In this document: piece after piece, positions 20,464 through 32,457 of the stretch
How positions within the stretch are numbered: position 1 is the stretch's first letter
Layout: every line of letters begins with the position of its first letter
Assembly (NCBI RefSeq): GCF_040412425.1
Contig: NC_089756.1
Location: 2,851,998-2,915,997, forward strand
Direction of reading: 5' to 3'
DNA length: 64,000 bases
From: Macrobrachium rosenbergii
Lineage: Eukaryota > Arthropoda > Malacostraca > Decapoda > Palaemonidae
Notes under the pieces: model-generated
The model's input: only the letters and a program-made list of their open reading frames with translations
What the model was told of the DNA's origin: nothing
The model's database searches: none
Program-made: the position numbers and the translations under genes

Positions 20464-23400
20464 TCAACAATCACGCAAACGCTGAGGCAGTTGGAGTGGT
20501 CCCCACTCTGGAGAACTGTGGGCAGAACCGACATCTGGGGTTGGTTCGATATGTCCCTCTGTCTCGAACCCCACTTTGGTGGGGGGAGCCGGTGTGTCTG
20601 TGGGATGTACTAAGGGGGAACTCTGGGGCGCCTTCCTGCTTCCTCGCCTACTTTGCTGTCCAACAGAATGCCGGTTCAACCTGTCGATGGTGACCCAGTC
20701 TTCCCCACCCATGGATGTCAAGGCGAGTTATGCCTGGCAGCCCGCCTGATGACTCGGTGGGGCCCCTGTAGGGCCTTGTTATGGGCAGTCGACGGGCGTC
20801 CACTCTGGACGAAGACGAGGCAGGAGTCTAAGGCAGGTAGGCTGTAGGTGGTGGTTCTCTCAGAAGGTCTATGGCAGGGCGAACTTCTGTGAAGTTCCTC
20901 AACCTCGGAGGGTGTTGGTGTCACAGCCGACGCGGGAAGAATTTCTTCGGAAGGGCCAGGTCTCCTCGTAGACTTTCTCAGCAGGGGGAGTGTGTCGCCA
21001 CTTGCCTTCAAAAGTGTGTGTGGAGACCCAGCAGGACCCAGGTAAAGCTGTTCCTTCCACCTCATCAGTGCAATGTGCCGAGAGCTGCCCCAGAGAGCAG
21101 TGCCCCTCCTCGACTATGCCGTATGCCGCGGGGTATAGGCCATTGTGCTGTAGAGTTGTACCCATCAGGCGTGCAAGGAGACCCAGAGCTTGACAGGCAG
21201 GCTGGACCCCTGTCTTAGTGATGCTGTCTGGCACTGAAACAACAGCTGATCCAACTGGAGAGGAGGGTCTTCTGCACATGAGACGCTGGTGATGCCTCCT
21301 CCATGGGGGTTGCCTCGGGCCAGCGGGGTGGGAGCAGTCTATGACCTGGCAGAGGTATCTGGCCTCCCAACTGTGGAAGAGGCCTGACGATGTCGGCGTC
21401 GATGTGGCCAAAATGTCGATAAGCCGGCGTAAGTCACGACCCTGACTCTGTGTGCCAGGACATTTGCTCGCTTCGGCATGGGATGTGCAGCTCTTGCTCC
21501 ACTGGCGGACATCCTTGTTGATGCCATGCCAGACAAACTTGATGGATGGGAGAGACCTTGGGCTATGTCAACACGTGGTTCCTCCTTGAAGGGCACCAGG
21601 GGGGCAGGCAGCCTGTGCTGGTGTCAGAGGAGAGTTGTGTTCAAGTTTCCTAAGGGCACGTCTTCCCACTCCAGAGCCATCACTGCCGCCCTGGGTCTGG
21701 GCTGCTTGCCTCTGCCAGGTCTTCGAGTTGATGCCGAGGTGAAGGAATTTCTACCCTGACAGGGCGTCAGCTACTGGGTTCTTCCTGCCAGGGACGAAGC
21801 TGATGGTGCACCGACCGGAGATGGCAGTCAGGTGTCGCTGGTTGTTCCTGCAGACCACACATCTGGCTTTGCAAATGCGCACCAAGGGTTTGTGATCTGT
21901 TAGATTGTGAATTCGGTCCCTCCAGCAGGTACTTTCTGAAGTGTTTCACGGCCTGGTAGATAGCCAGCAGCTCCCTCGTCAAAGGTACTGTAGAGGGTCT
22001 CTGCTGGTGAAAACCGTGGCTGAAGAAGGCTAATGGTTGGGGGATGCCGCTCACCAGGTGCTCGAAAATGCGCTGCAGCCGATGTTGCTGGCATCTGTTG
22101 TCAGTCTTAGGCAGCTGGGCGGGTTGTGGTGAGTCAAGGTAGTGGCATTGGAGAGGGCCCTTTTGTTTCAATGAATGCCTGCTTCTGCAGAGCTTCCCAG
22201 GTTAGTGTTTTTGGCTTGCCCTTCAGGATTGACGTCAGGGGTACTTAATGCGGCGACGCTGGGATGAAACATCGGTAGTAGTTTGTCACCCCAAGAAATT
22301 CCTGAAGAGCCTTGATGGTTTGTGGTTTCAGGAAATTCTCTAGCTTTTACTTTAGAGGTCGTGGGGTGCACTCCTGCTGGGGAAATATCAAACCCGATTA
22401 ATCCAGTCCGCTGTCCTGCAGACGCTTCAGGACAGCTGGATGTGGTGAAGGTGTTCCTCGGGACCTGGAGAAGATGAGAATGTCGCCATAGAGCAGATGC
22501 AGAAAGGCAGATCCCCAAGATGGTGTCCATCAGGGCGCTGGAATGTGGCACCTGCATTTCTGAGACCCAAGGTGGAATAGGAAATGTCACTCCCGGCGGG
22601 CATGACATGGTATGCCTTGGATGTTGTTGGGATGCACAGGGACTTGGAAGTATGACTTCAGCAGGTCCATCTTGAGAAAATCTTTGCTCTGTGGGAGGGC
22701 GCCACCAGGTCTACTCAGGTGTTGTCAGTGTCCAAACGCCGATAGTCCTTGTCGACCAGAAGTCCGTGGTGCCCTAGAAATCTGCACCAGCAGGGGAACT
22801 TTACCTCTGCTGGCGACGGCGCGCTGTGTATCTGGGCGCCCCAGAATGGAGATAGTCCGGTCGTCGCCATGCCATACTTATGGATGGGAGTTCCGCTTAT
22901 TGCTATGAGGGCAGGTGTTGAGCCAGGCATCTTTTCTAAATCTTCCTTGATGGCGGAAGACCAACCAGCATTGCCCCTGCATCTACCAGCAGGCACCGTT
23001 CCAAAATTTCGTCTCTGATGAAGAAACCTGCTGGTCGGGGAGTTGGATTTCGTGGCCACAGCTGTTACTTGTGGCAGCCTTTGTCGCTTCTTGTAAAGGA
23101 ACAGGAGGCCTGCAGTTTCTGGTGTTAGTTCTGGAATTTCTGTGGAAGAAGCACCACGCTTGGTTTGACCAGTTCCTGTGTTCTCTGAATGGTGTCTTCT
23201 TCCTGTAAACGGCGTTGATGTCTCCGCGTCGTCATTCTCCTCTGTCAGGCTGCAGGCTGCAAGGACAGCGGGCGTGTTTCGAGGCCTTGGTGGCCTCACA
23301 TGTAGTTTCTGAGCAACGCTTCACTAAGGTGTCCACGCAAGGGTGTCTGCATCCTTTATCTACGCTAACTTCCTGAAGAGGCGCCAAGGAAGATTGCTCT

Positions 23401-23762
23401 TGTTAAATCTACCTTCCTTCTCCCGTTTTCATCGCAGCTTGGCAGTGTTACCAACCCCGCATTGTAGTTCGTCCCAGGCTTCCCTGGTGATGCTTCTCCA
23501 CGAGGGGCTGGGATACAGTCGAGTCAGTGCGCTGCTCTCTCTCATTCACAGGCATGGAGTAAGTTTGCATCAGTTTGTCCTTCAAGGCTGCGTTTGTAAC
23601 CTTGCCCGGTTGCACATCGAGCCAGGGGGAGATTCTGTTGAACACCTCTTCTGGGAGCATTGTCATGGTGATATTGGATTTGATAGCATCGTCTGAGATG
23701 CGCGCATGCGAAAGTGCACATCTGCGCGCAGGGAACCATGATGCTGTGTTCTTCCAGTGCAA
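20464..23762 (-). pseudogene. Ty3/gypsy gag-pol remnant
   Basis: Several frames are needed to read it. Gag-like residues lie at 23762-23448 ('MTMLPEEVFNRISPWLD', then 'ALKDKLMQTY'). Reverse transcriptase pieces lie at 23299-22168, including 'LMDTILG' before the active-site region and 'FLGHHGLLVD' further on. RNase H lies at 22171-21767 ('ELLAIYQAVKHFRKYLLEG'). Integrase pieces lie at 21411-20899 ('RYLCQVIDCS', 'LARLMGTTLQHN', 'EKVYEETW'). Frequent stops and frameshifts show it is long dead. Codon spectrum and GC content are clearly higher than in the surrounding AT-rich DNA. Confidence 0.7.
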
Positions 23763-24145
23763 ACAGGGAAGTTTATTTCGCCTGGCTTTGTTGGCTAGAG
23801 AGGTGTACAGATCGATGCTTGGCGTGTTCGTGATTGAGGTTCAGCTTCACATCTTTACTACTCACACACCAAAACACGGGAAAATGCACTGTATTGAGTC
23901 CGCTAATGGTGCTAATTGTTCGAGTGGTCGAACGAAAGCCAAACGTGCCATTTTTGGGCACGCTGTATTTAGTCCCGTTAATGGCACGATGTTTCCACTA
24001 GAGGAGCTAATAGAGGCCTAAACTTTGGCAATCGTGAGGGGTTAGTCCGCTAAAGGCTTCTGATGGTAGGCTGTAATGCCTTTGTATCCATTAATGGCTG
24101 GGTTGCTAAAAACTGGCGCCACTCCGTCCTTTCCATGGTCACCAG

Positions 24146-26560
24146 TGTGAGGTTCAGGAAGTGTCAGAAGTGAAAAAGACTGATCCTTTATTATTCTCAA
24201 CAGTGCTTACTACAGGAAAGTGATGGAAAGGTAGCGGCGACCTGAGGGTGCCCCTGCGCGCTCCATAGAGAGAGTGCTGTTAACCCTTAAACGCCGGCCC
24301 TATTGAGCAAAACGCTTCCCATATGCCGGCGTATCTGGAGCCATACTAAGTAAAAAGCTTTTTTCAAAAATCACAGCACGCTTTAGTTTTTAAGATTAGA
24401 GTTCGGTTTGCCTTTTTCTCATTGCATGAGTTTAGTATAAACTATCAGAAATAAAAAATATCATTATCATATAAATATTGGAATATATGACAGCTAAAAA
24501 AACCAGATATAATTGTATACAAATCGCGCTGTAAGCAAACGGTTAAAGCTTAATGAGTTAATTTTTTTAGTTGTATTGTACACTAAATTGCGATGATTTT
24601 GGTATATAACAGATTGTAAAACGATTAAAGCAACACAGAGAAAATATTATCACAAATGATGCATGAATTGCAATGCGATGTAAAAAAAGTTTTTTTAAAA
24701 AATTCACCAAAATATAAATATTGTGCTAGAGACTTAATTGTTTCAAAATGAAGGAAATTGATTGAATATTACTTAGACTGTAAGTGTTTTTAGCTTACAC
24801 TTGCATTTTGAACCATTTGACGAGTTAAAGGACCGAAGGTCGAATTTTTTTCTATTTATCTGTTATTTATATGAAAATATTTCAAAATGGTAAAAGCTAA
24901 AAGCATGATTTATTTTTGTTGTATTCTACATGAAATTGAACACATTTTGATGTATAACACTTTATGTAACGAATAATATAAAACAGCGTAAAAATTACGG
25001 TAAAGGTGACTCAAGAAATGACTAGGATTTTTAGCGGAGTTCACAAGGAGCGATGGAAGGAAAGTTTTTTCAAAATTCACCATAAATCTAAATATTGTGC
25101 CAGAGACTTTCCGTTTGTTGCAAAATGAAGGTAAAATGATTGATTGTTACTAGAATGTAGGAATTTTGGCTTTACGGATTGCATTTTTCGATCATTTCGA
25201 TCGAAAGCAATTTGACCGAAGGTTAAATTATTTTCATTTTATCGTTATGTGAAAATATTTTAAAAATGGTAAAAGCTAAAAGCATGATTTATTTTTTGTT
25301 GTATTCTATATGAAATTGCGCACATTTTGATGTATAACACTTTATGTAACGAATAATATAAAACGGCGAAAAATTATGACAAGCTGACTCAAGAAATGCT
25401 AGGCTTTTGGCGGAGCGAAGGAAAAGTTTTTTCAAAATTCACCATAAAATCGAAATATTGTGCTGAGACTTTCTGTTTGTTGCAGAATAAAGGTAAAATG
25501 ATTGATTGTTACTAGAATGTAAGAATTCTATGGCATACTTGACAGGTTTTTCGGCATTTCGTGGAGTCAAAGTTGACTGAACGTTAAAATTTTGTCAGTT
25601 ATCGCGATTTAAATGAAAATATTCCAAAACGTTAAAAGCTAAAAGAATGATTTATTTTTTGTTTTATTCTACATGAAATTGCAGCATTTTGATGTATAAC
25701 ACTTATGTAACAAATAATATAAAACGGCGAAAAAATTACGATAAGGTGACTCAAGAAATGCCAGGATTTTCAGCTAAGGAAAAGTTTTTTTCTTTACTGA
25801 ATGCCCCTCAGACACCCCGATGCTTCCAGGGGTCGAAAGACACGGATGTGGTCCTTGGTCCCTGAAGTCAAATGATTGGCCACAACACGGGCGTGAGAAG
25901 CTTATGGGTCATCGGGTGTTCCCTCCAGCATCCCAGTCTAAAACTTGTCTCACACGCCACTACCAACAGGCAGTTATGCGCCACGGTCCTGATGACGTTG
26001 GGACATCTCTGCAAACGTCCTGTTGCCTCACAAATACGCAAACACTCGCCAAAGTTCTGCAAACACGGATGTATAAAAATCGCTTTATGACGAATATGAA
26101 ACGCACTGATCCTTTCGGCACGGGAAGGTGAATACAGGATTTTCAGCCTGGGTGACGCTGATAAACAAAACAACAGCTTGATCCGTGAACTCCCAGCATC
26201 CTCAAGGTGTGTGATTTAAAACCTTTGTTGCAAACTAGGCCTAATAATTATTTTTCCAATATTTAAAAAAACCATTTTTAGTCGACGGATGGTTTTTCGC
26301 CCACTTGACACCCAACAGACAATTTTAGTCGACGATGGTAACGCCCAGTAGGCGCTAAAACACTAACAGCCATAAAAGACATACATTTTTGTTGTATGAC
26401 ATGAAATTGCAGATATATATATCGATGTATAAAAGGTATGTAATGATGCAATACAAGAAGAGATAATAAAGAATCTGAAATAATAACAAGTAACATAAAT
26501 GATGTGATTAATGTACATAAGGAAGAGCGAAACATAAGAATGGGGAATTGACGCAAAACT
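24146..26560 (-). repeat. Gypsy 5' LTR, interrupted
   Basis: Two LTR halves, 24146-24293 and 26363-about 26560, flank the TTAA element. They join into the sequence seen uninterrupted at 20097-20413 ('...tgTTAACAGGCATAAAAG'). The far end is diverged, so the boundary at about 26560 is approximate. Confidence 0.7.
24294..26362. mobile_element. TTAA-flanked element, copy P2, inside the gypsy LTR
   Basis: The left end is TTAA|CCCTTAAACGCCGG (TTAA at 24290-24293). The right end is degenerate, 'ggcgctaaaaca|CTAA' (26363-26366). Inside are three tandem units with the landmark near 24714, 25083 and 25441. The right subterminal block 'acccaacagacaattttagtcgac' is shared with P3. No transposase was seen. 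A GC-richer stretch of about 360 bp (25797-26160) has no counterpart in P1 or P3. Confidence 0.75.
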
Positions 26561-26886
26561 TCAATTAGTGATTGTGCATAAGAGATATAAAACAAACATT
26601 GTAAATAAATGGTAAATGATGTGAACGAAACCTATAAATAATAATTGAAAACATAAAATCCAGTGTTGGAAAATGGAGCTCATCGTGAGTCAGAGAGAGA
26701 CTGACGCACAAAAGTAATTCTGACGTCTCCAGAATAGGCCATACTAAAAACTGACACATGGACACTTGAACAGTCCACATGGCCTCTCCTCCCGAATGCC
26801 CAGAATGCAAGTGTGATAACAGTCAAAACATCCTTGTGTGACTGTCCAAAATATAATCACAGCAAGTTCTCAACACGCTCGAAATA
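26560..26886 (+). pseudogene. LINE 3' coding end, continuation
   Basis: This resumes the LINE interrupted at 20097. In shifting frames it reads 'SRIGHTK.THGHLN' (the conserved 'RIGHT' block after RNase H), then 'PPECPECKCDN' and 'CPKYNHSKFSTR', the C-terminal Cys/His cluster of jockey/I-like LINE proteins. Stops and frameshifts are present. Confidence 0.65.
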
Positions 26887-27132
26887 AAGGCAGTCCCCGC
26901 AATCAGCAGGGGTTCCGCCTGAGAGAGAATTCGCTTTTTTCGCGCAATTTTAGTTGCTTAAAAACAACCGATTTTTGGTTATCGGTGCTTCCCAGCATCC
27001 GTATTGGTGCCAATACCCAATTATCGCACTGATAAGCGGAAATCAGTGATTTTCAGCGCCGAAAATTGCCGATTTTTAGGCTAGACAAGCCCTACAAAAC
27101 CGATCACCATTCGAGCCTGCCAATAATGACGA
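26887..27132. mobile_element. Decayed 'CAGGCAGTCCCC' MITE, copy 3, inverted
   Basis: The left end is 'aaggcagtccccg'. Inner words 'accgatttttggttatcggtgc', 'tgccgatttttaggctagacaagc' and 'cgagcctgcca' are the reverse complement of copies 1 and 2. The right terminus is mutated beyond recognition. Confidence 0.65.
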
Positions 27133-29343
27133 GACTAAAACGTAAATCGAGGGGGGAAATTTTTATCGAATCTATACATTTTCAGTCGTCCCAATTTTAA
27201 CATTCATGAAGAATTGTAAATTTGATAAACAAAATATAAAACCAAGTAAATAATGAAAACACAGAAGCCTAATGAGGAAAAAAGATGTAATTTATTCTGA
27301 ATTTTAATTTTTAATTTTTTTTTTATTTTATTCTTTTAAACTAATTTTTTTTATATGTAGGGAAACAAGCAAATGATTTATCAAGCTATACATATGTTTC
27401 AGAGTAAAAGCCTGTTCATTATACAGTTTTTTATTTTAAATTTCATTTCATTTATTCACCATCATGTTTATGACTATATTTGAAAAAAGTTCTAGGCCTT
27501 GGCCTAGACCTGGTATTTTCATCCTAATCCTTCGCCAGCCCTAAGAGCTGAAAGTCAGTTGTGGTCTGGTTAAACTATTGCAACGGTAAAAGAATACCAA
27601 CAGGAAGTTGTCCTTCTGAAAACCTACCTGTCTTTGAGGAAAACTTTCAAAACTGATGCATAAGAGCCAACAACAGTTTTCCTTTTGTGTTGGGTAAATG
27701 GAAGTTTCGGATTTTTTGTTTCCTGAATTCCCTTTTCAAGGCGAGGTACACTGTACAGTTCTGTTGGCGGGCTTGTTCAGTTAGGTTGAGCCACACAGAC
27801 TCCTCACAGGCCCTTACAGAAGGGGTTAGACTGTAATAATGAAGTCACATTGGGGAGTGACATCTTGCATGCTCCAATGTTTCCATTGCACTTTAATGAC
27901 CATTCTAGAAAGTCATAGGGTGCTTCCTAGGCTCTCATAAGACTTTTGTCCAAAAATGAAACAAAATTGTTCTGGAATCTTCTGAAGCCTTTGGTGGCAA
28001 CTTCCAACAAGGTGGTAGAGGTCATAAAATACTAAGAGAAAAGGATCTTAGCATGAATTCTGGTGAGGCAGTCCCCTGAGATTCTTCTCATAGGATCCCA
28101 AACTATTGAGTAGATGCTATATCTAGAAGGGAGATTTTCCTTTTAAAAGGAGTTACTTGCCCATTCCTTGGTGGAATTATTTGAGATGGGGATGACCAAG
28201 GCAAATGGCTTTAATTCTGCCATTCTGAACTCATTTTCTAGTCACTACAAAGTTCTGAAAATCTGCCTTCACATGATTAATTATTTTAAATGAAGGGACA
28301 GAAGGCTGAGTTATCTTTGGTGTAATTTGGATCATATCCAAAATAAAGTAGAGTCCCATTTTCTGTTGACCTGGTAAAGGGGTGCTTACTATAGCTTTCA
28401 ATGCTATAAAACAGGTAGAGAACCGTTTCTTTTAGTGTTTCTCATTGTCTGCTGAAGTTGGTACCAGGTGCCATTCTGTATTAGGAATGCTGTCCTGTCT
28501 GTAAATTCTACATGTACAACTTTCATGGTTTTTCTCTCATTAATGAGATACTTACCATTGGGAGAGAAAATGCACAAAAATCTTGCAAAGGATTATCGGG
28601 TATCAGCAGGGGTGAATATTGGAGCCTGTATTATCTTTTGATCTGAAGTTTTGTAGTCTGAGTTGGCCATTTTGTTGTTTCCAGCCACAATTATAACAGC
28701 AGACCCTGTTTGGGCAGAATTTGTATCCACTCTCACTTTTTGGTTACAGGATGAAGTATTCCTACACATTGGGGTGTACAGGACTTTCTTAATTTTTGGA
28801 ATTATGAATCATGTCCTTACATACTGCCATTCTGTGGCAAGGACATCTTTTATGTTACTCATAATTTCCTTCCTCCTGGGAATTGATCAAATGTCACAAA
28901 CTGTGTAACCCTTTTGGCGGACCTTTGTGCAATCAACTTAGCTTCAACAACTGAAAGTATAGCTGCCTGTTAACTAAGGGCCAGAAATCCTGGGTGAATT
29001 ACTGTATCCCCCTGAGATTGTAGTCATTTCACTCAAGTTAGGTGGATTCTAGTATTCATTTTGGGGAAATATCTTTTTCAGCATGTGATAGCTGCATGGG
29101 GGATAGATTTCCTTCTGGAAAGTTTCTCCCATGTATAACTGAAATTTGTGTCCCAGATCCTTGTGGGTTCAGCAAGGTCGTTTCAGTGGCAATGTCCACT
29201 TCGTGTTCACTAATAGGGATGTCACTCCCAAGTTAAGATTCCTTCACTTTCTCAGTGGGGTTAACCTGGCAGGTACTGGGGACTGATATTTCTGGATTTT
29301 GGCCCAAACATAGATCTTGTTCTGAAAAAGTGTTAAATATCTG
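27133..29343. other. Non-coding or relic DNA, no gene identified
   Basis: A T-rich tract lies at about 27296-27355. Between about 28050 and 28400 short broken readings such as 'HRIPNY.VDAISRR' resemble the end of a retroelement RNase H, too weakly to classify. No host exon was recognised. Confidence 0.35.
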
Positions 29344-29624
29344 CTACCAGAGTTCTGCCGGAAGGATATAATGTCCCCCTTCCTCACTCCTCCTGAACCT
29401 CAGAACCCATTGAGACAGCTTAAAGCCAGCTTTTTCATCCATGCTACCAATTTCACATATATTTGGTGACCAACCAGATTTTCCTGTTTTTTTACAAGGA
29501 CTACATTCATGGCAGGTGGTATGGGTCGCACCCACTGGTAAAAAGTACGAACAAAGCAATTTATCTGCAGAACACTTGACCTGAGGGTCCTGCTTAATGG
29601 CGGCCTTGTAGTGATATAAAACAA
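29344..29624 (-). other. Cys-rich open stretch of unknown family
   Basis: A minus-strand frame encodes 'THTTCHECSPCKKTGKSGW' followed by 'SPNICEIGSMDEKAGFKL'. Its cysteines are spaced like a zinc-binding module. It ends where DIRS-A begins, so it may be an exon or transposon fragment cut by that insertion. I do not recognise the family. Confidence 0.25.
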
Positions 29625-29625
29625 G

Positions 29626-29825
29626 TTTGTTCCTACAAGTACAAACCCCCTTGTCCTTTACTTATGTAGGGGTTACTTTTGGCTTAAAGCTGAACTGGCA
29701 CAAAGACTTAACAAGGCGGTGTGGTAGTATAACTACTGGCTGGGTAGTTGGGTGGTACCAGTGGGGGACCCACTGGTCCTCTGCCCGGCGCCACGCTTTC
29801 ACTTTACTTTCAGGCCTTGTCTGAT
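29626..29825 (+). repeat. DIRS-A left inverted terminal repeat
   Basis: It matches 49846-50086 in inverted orientation, including 'aacaaggcggtgtggtagtataactac', 'gggtagttgggtggta' and 'gggacccactg'. Confidence 0.85.
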
Positions 29826-29999
29826 GCGGACGTGTTTTCCTGGCTCTGCTTGGACCTTCCTGGAAGCTAAAGCTATCCTTTTTCTTGGTGCGTTTGTTCC
29901 TGTTTTGTTTTTTGCCCCACCTGGCTACGCTCCACGAAACCACGCCTTCCACTGTTGCCCGTGCCGGTCATGCAGACGTTCTTACTTTGTTGCCTGTGT

Positions 30000-31930
30000 C
30001 TGTCTCTGTGATGCCTACTACCACCTTTCGATTCTCTCCCTCCCCAGCTAGTCATCGCACTCTTGTGTCATCTGCTGTTGCTGCCCACACCCCCGCCGAC
30101 CCTGGTCTGTCTTCCAGTAGGTTGAGGATGCTGTGTTATAGCTGATCAAGAAGAAGAAGAAGCGCGCGACACCAGCCATCTACGCTTCGTCTTCTACCAC
30201 AATCTTGTCGCCTCGTCTTCTTCTGCCTCTTCCCCCTCTTCTATGACCAGTCAGTCTAAGAAGGAGGTGGATCTCCCCACTAAGAAGACTCATTTCTTCT
30301 AAGGGGCACTCTCCCCTCCACGAAGAAGGCAGGGAAGTGCTGCCCGGACGTTAGGGTACAGCAGTCTCCAATTGGCAGTCCGCGCCCCTGCGTTGGTCTC
30401 TCTTACGCTCCAGTAAAGGACCATCCAACGTTCCGTGTGGATCGGCTGTTTAGCTGTCCCCGATCGTCAAGGCAGTCGCCGCCCAGACGAACTGCTAACC
30501 GTTATAGGCCCTCTTCTAACTAACGCTCCACTGGGTTGGAGATCGTGAGGGGTCTGAGGCCTTCCACTGGTTATACCAGTGGATGTGACGGTAGTGTTCG
30601 CTTCTGCCTCTCCCACCCCCCAACTTCTTCCTTCAGGATTCTCTGGGAGGAGACAGGCTGTCGGTAGGATTGCTGGAGTTGAGGCTCTTGTGCAATCAGC
30701 ATCAGAGGTGTCCGGTCCTTCCTCACTCCAACCAAGTGAGAGGTCCTGTTTTTTCTGTTGTCTTGCAGACCTCATACTTTTATCTGTCTCGGGCTCTCCC
30801 AATGCGGGAGGGGCCTTTCTAGAAGACCATCTCTTGGAAGGTCCGCTGCCAAGAGATCTGGACCTTTGAAATGCAGAGAGCATTTGTTGAGGTCGTGGTG
30901 CTGATTCATCAGCACAATGGTGTGGAGGAACTACCTCCACCTTGGAAGAACAGTCATCCAGGTTGGAGGAGTTTTATGCTTCCAAGAAGGAACCAAACTC
31001 TCCTTGGACTACCATGGTCACCCTTGGCAGACAGCGTCCTCAAGCAGGTGAATGACTTGGTCTCTGGACCAACGTCTTTTTGCTCGACTCGCTCTACCAA
31101 GCTCTTACCTCCACCTCTACCGAGACAAAAGTAGTACTACATACCTTTGGAGGGAGCATTGCAGCAGAAGGTAGTGGAACTGGGCCTAGCTCGTCTAGCT
31201 CCTGGTACCACTTCAACTCAACTAACTGGGGAGCCTGTGCTCCTCACGAAAGCTGAGCTGAACGCCCTGGAGGGGGACAGCCCTGTCTGCTCTCCAGGTA
31301 ATCTCCTGCCCCTCGACAACTGGGCCTTGGCGTTGTCAGGATCACGTCTTCATCTGGCTCTCAGAACAAAGACCCGATCTTCAGGAGTCTTTGGGTGGAA
31401 AATGCATCTCTTTTATAGCCCACCAGATGGCAAACCTGTGGGCAAACCTGGTACTGAAGACGGGACACGGTGCTGTCCCGGACCTACAGATCAGTGGGCG
31501 CCCGAGCAGCAGTCTCCCTGTGCAATGGACCAATTCTGGACGCCACCTCCCCCTTCCCCAGAGGAGAGGTGGATGCTGTGTTGGACCAGAGGAAGGCGAC
31601 AACAACGCGACCGTCTTGTCACCAGGCAGCGACAAAGGTGTCGTGCAGCCTTCTCGTCCCCGCGGCCTGGACTGCAGAGCCAGGCTAGCACCTCAGCCCA
31701 AGAAGTCTGGTGCTTGACGGGTGCTCGAGAAAAAGTCAGACCTCTTCTTCTCCGCCACGGAAGGAACTGCAGGGTCCCTTTCGCCAACCTGTTCCCCCCA
31801 AGAGGAAAGGTAAGGCAAAGAAGAAGAGAAGAGCAGCTCACTAGGGACGGCGAGCCCCCTCAGATGGTGCCGTGGGGGTTGGGTGTTTCCTATCATGCCA
31901 CTGGGCAACTTGGCAGCAATATGGAGTGGA
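30000..31930 (+). pseudogene. DIRS-A gag-like region, broken
   Basis: It corresponds to 50488-53720 of DIRS-C. Clear shared blocks are 'VLKQVNDLVSG', 'KLLPPPLPRQK' (near 31100) and a segment near 31420 equivalent to 'HQTANLWANL', typical of the C-terminal part of DIRS gag proteins. The reading must change frame repeatedly. The role, by analogy, is packaging the RNA intermediate. Confidence 0.5.
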
Positions 31931-31934
31931 GACC

Positions 31935-32368
31935 TGGGTAGTGAATGTCCTTTGGGAGGGATATTCTCTACCCTTCAGTCGTCGCCTCCTCACCCGACAT
32001 ACCAGTCGAGTTCCCTATTACCTTCAGACCCCGGAGGAGAGGCCCCTGCTGGGAGGTCAAAACTATGTTGAGCAAAGGAGCCATTGAAGTCGTGAGGATT
32101 GATCTCCGGGCTTCTACAGCAGGGTCTTTCTAGTGGAGAAAGCTTCCGGCAGGTGGAGGCCAGTAATCAACCTCTCCCCCCTGAATCGTTTTGTTCGCCA
32201 TACTTGGTTCAAGATGGAGACGGTATGTTCAGTACTGTCAGCCATCAGGGAGGACAACTTCATGCTGACAGTGGACTTGATGGACACGCGTGCACGAGGT
32301 ACCTGTTCATCCATCCTCTAATTCGGTACTTCGCTTTGTCCTCGGAGGAGTGGTCTACCAATTCAGAG
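31935..32368 (+). pseudogene. DIRS-A reverse transcriptase, part 1
   Basis: It contains 'ASGRWRPVINLSPLNRFVR' and 'REDNFMLTVDLMD', the RT fingers and the first catalytic Asp motif. It stops at 'TACCAATTCAGAG', where the Tigger element enters at a TA. The second half of RT follows at 47138. Frameshifts are present on both sides of the insertion. Confidence 0.7.
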
Positions 32369-32457
32369 TACAGTGAATCCCCAGATTAATGCGGGGATGG
32401 CGTCCCCGCGAATAGGTCAAATCCGTGGGCTTACAACGCCCCTCTAAAAACGCTTAT

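Larger units (their letters stand above)
20097..26560 (-). mobile_element. Ty3/gypsy LTR retrotransposon, degraded, inside a LINE
   Basis: On the minus strand the order is 5' LTR (about 26560-24146), gag, protease/RT, RNase H, integrase, 3' LTR (20413-20097), the standard Ty3/gypsy order. The LTR begins TGTAAGGG and ends CTCACA. A purine-rich tract (reverse complement of 'cttcctccccaa', about 20419-20430) precedes the 3' LTR as a polypurine tract should. A 'ctggtgacc' next to the 5' LTR is a candidate primer-binding site. The internal region is only about 3.7 kb, shorter than intact members, so it carries deletions. The 5' LTR is split by the TTAA element at 24294-26362. The right boundary is approximate. 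Confidence 0.75.

Noticed and set aside
20899..21411. Long minus-strand frame considered as a host gene
   Set aside because: Residues match the order of Ty3/gypsy integrase motifs and it sits between LTRs.
31147..31941. 264-codon plus-strand frame considered as an intact gene
   Set aside because: It corresponds out of frame to the DIRS gag end; the true gag reading shifts between frames, and the frame lacks family resemblance.
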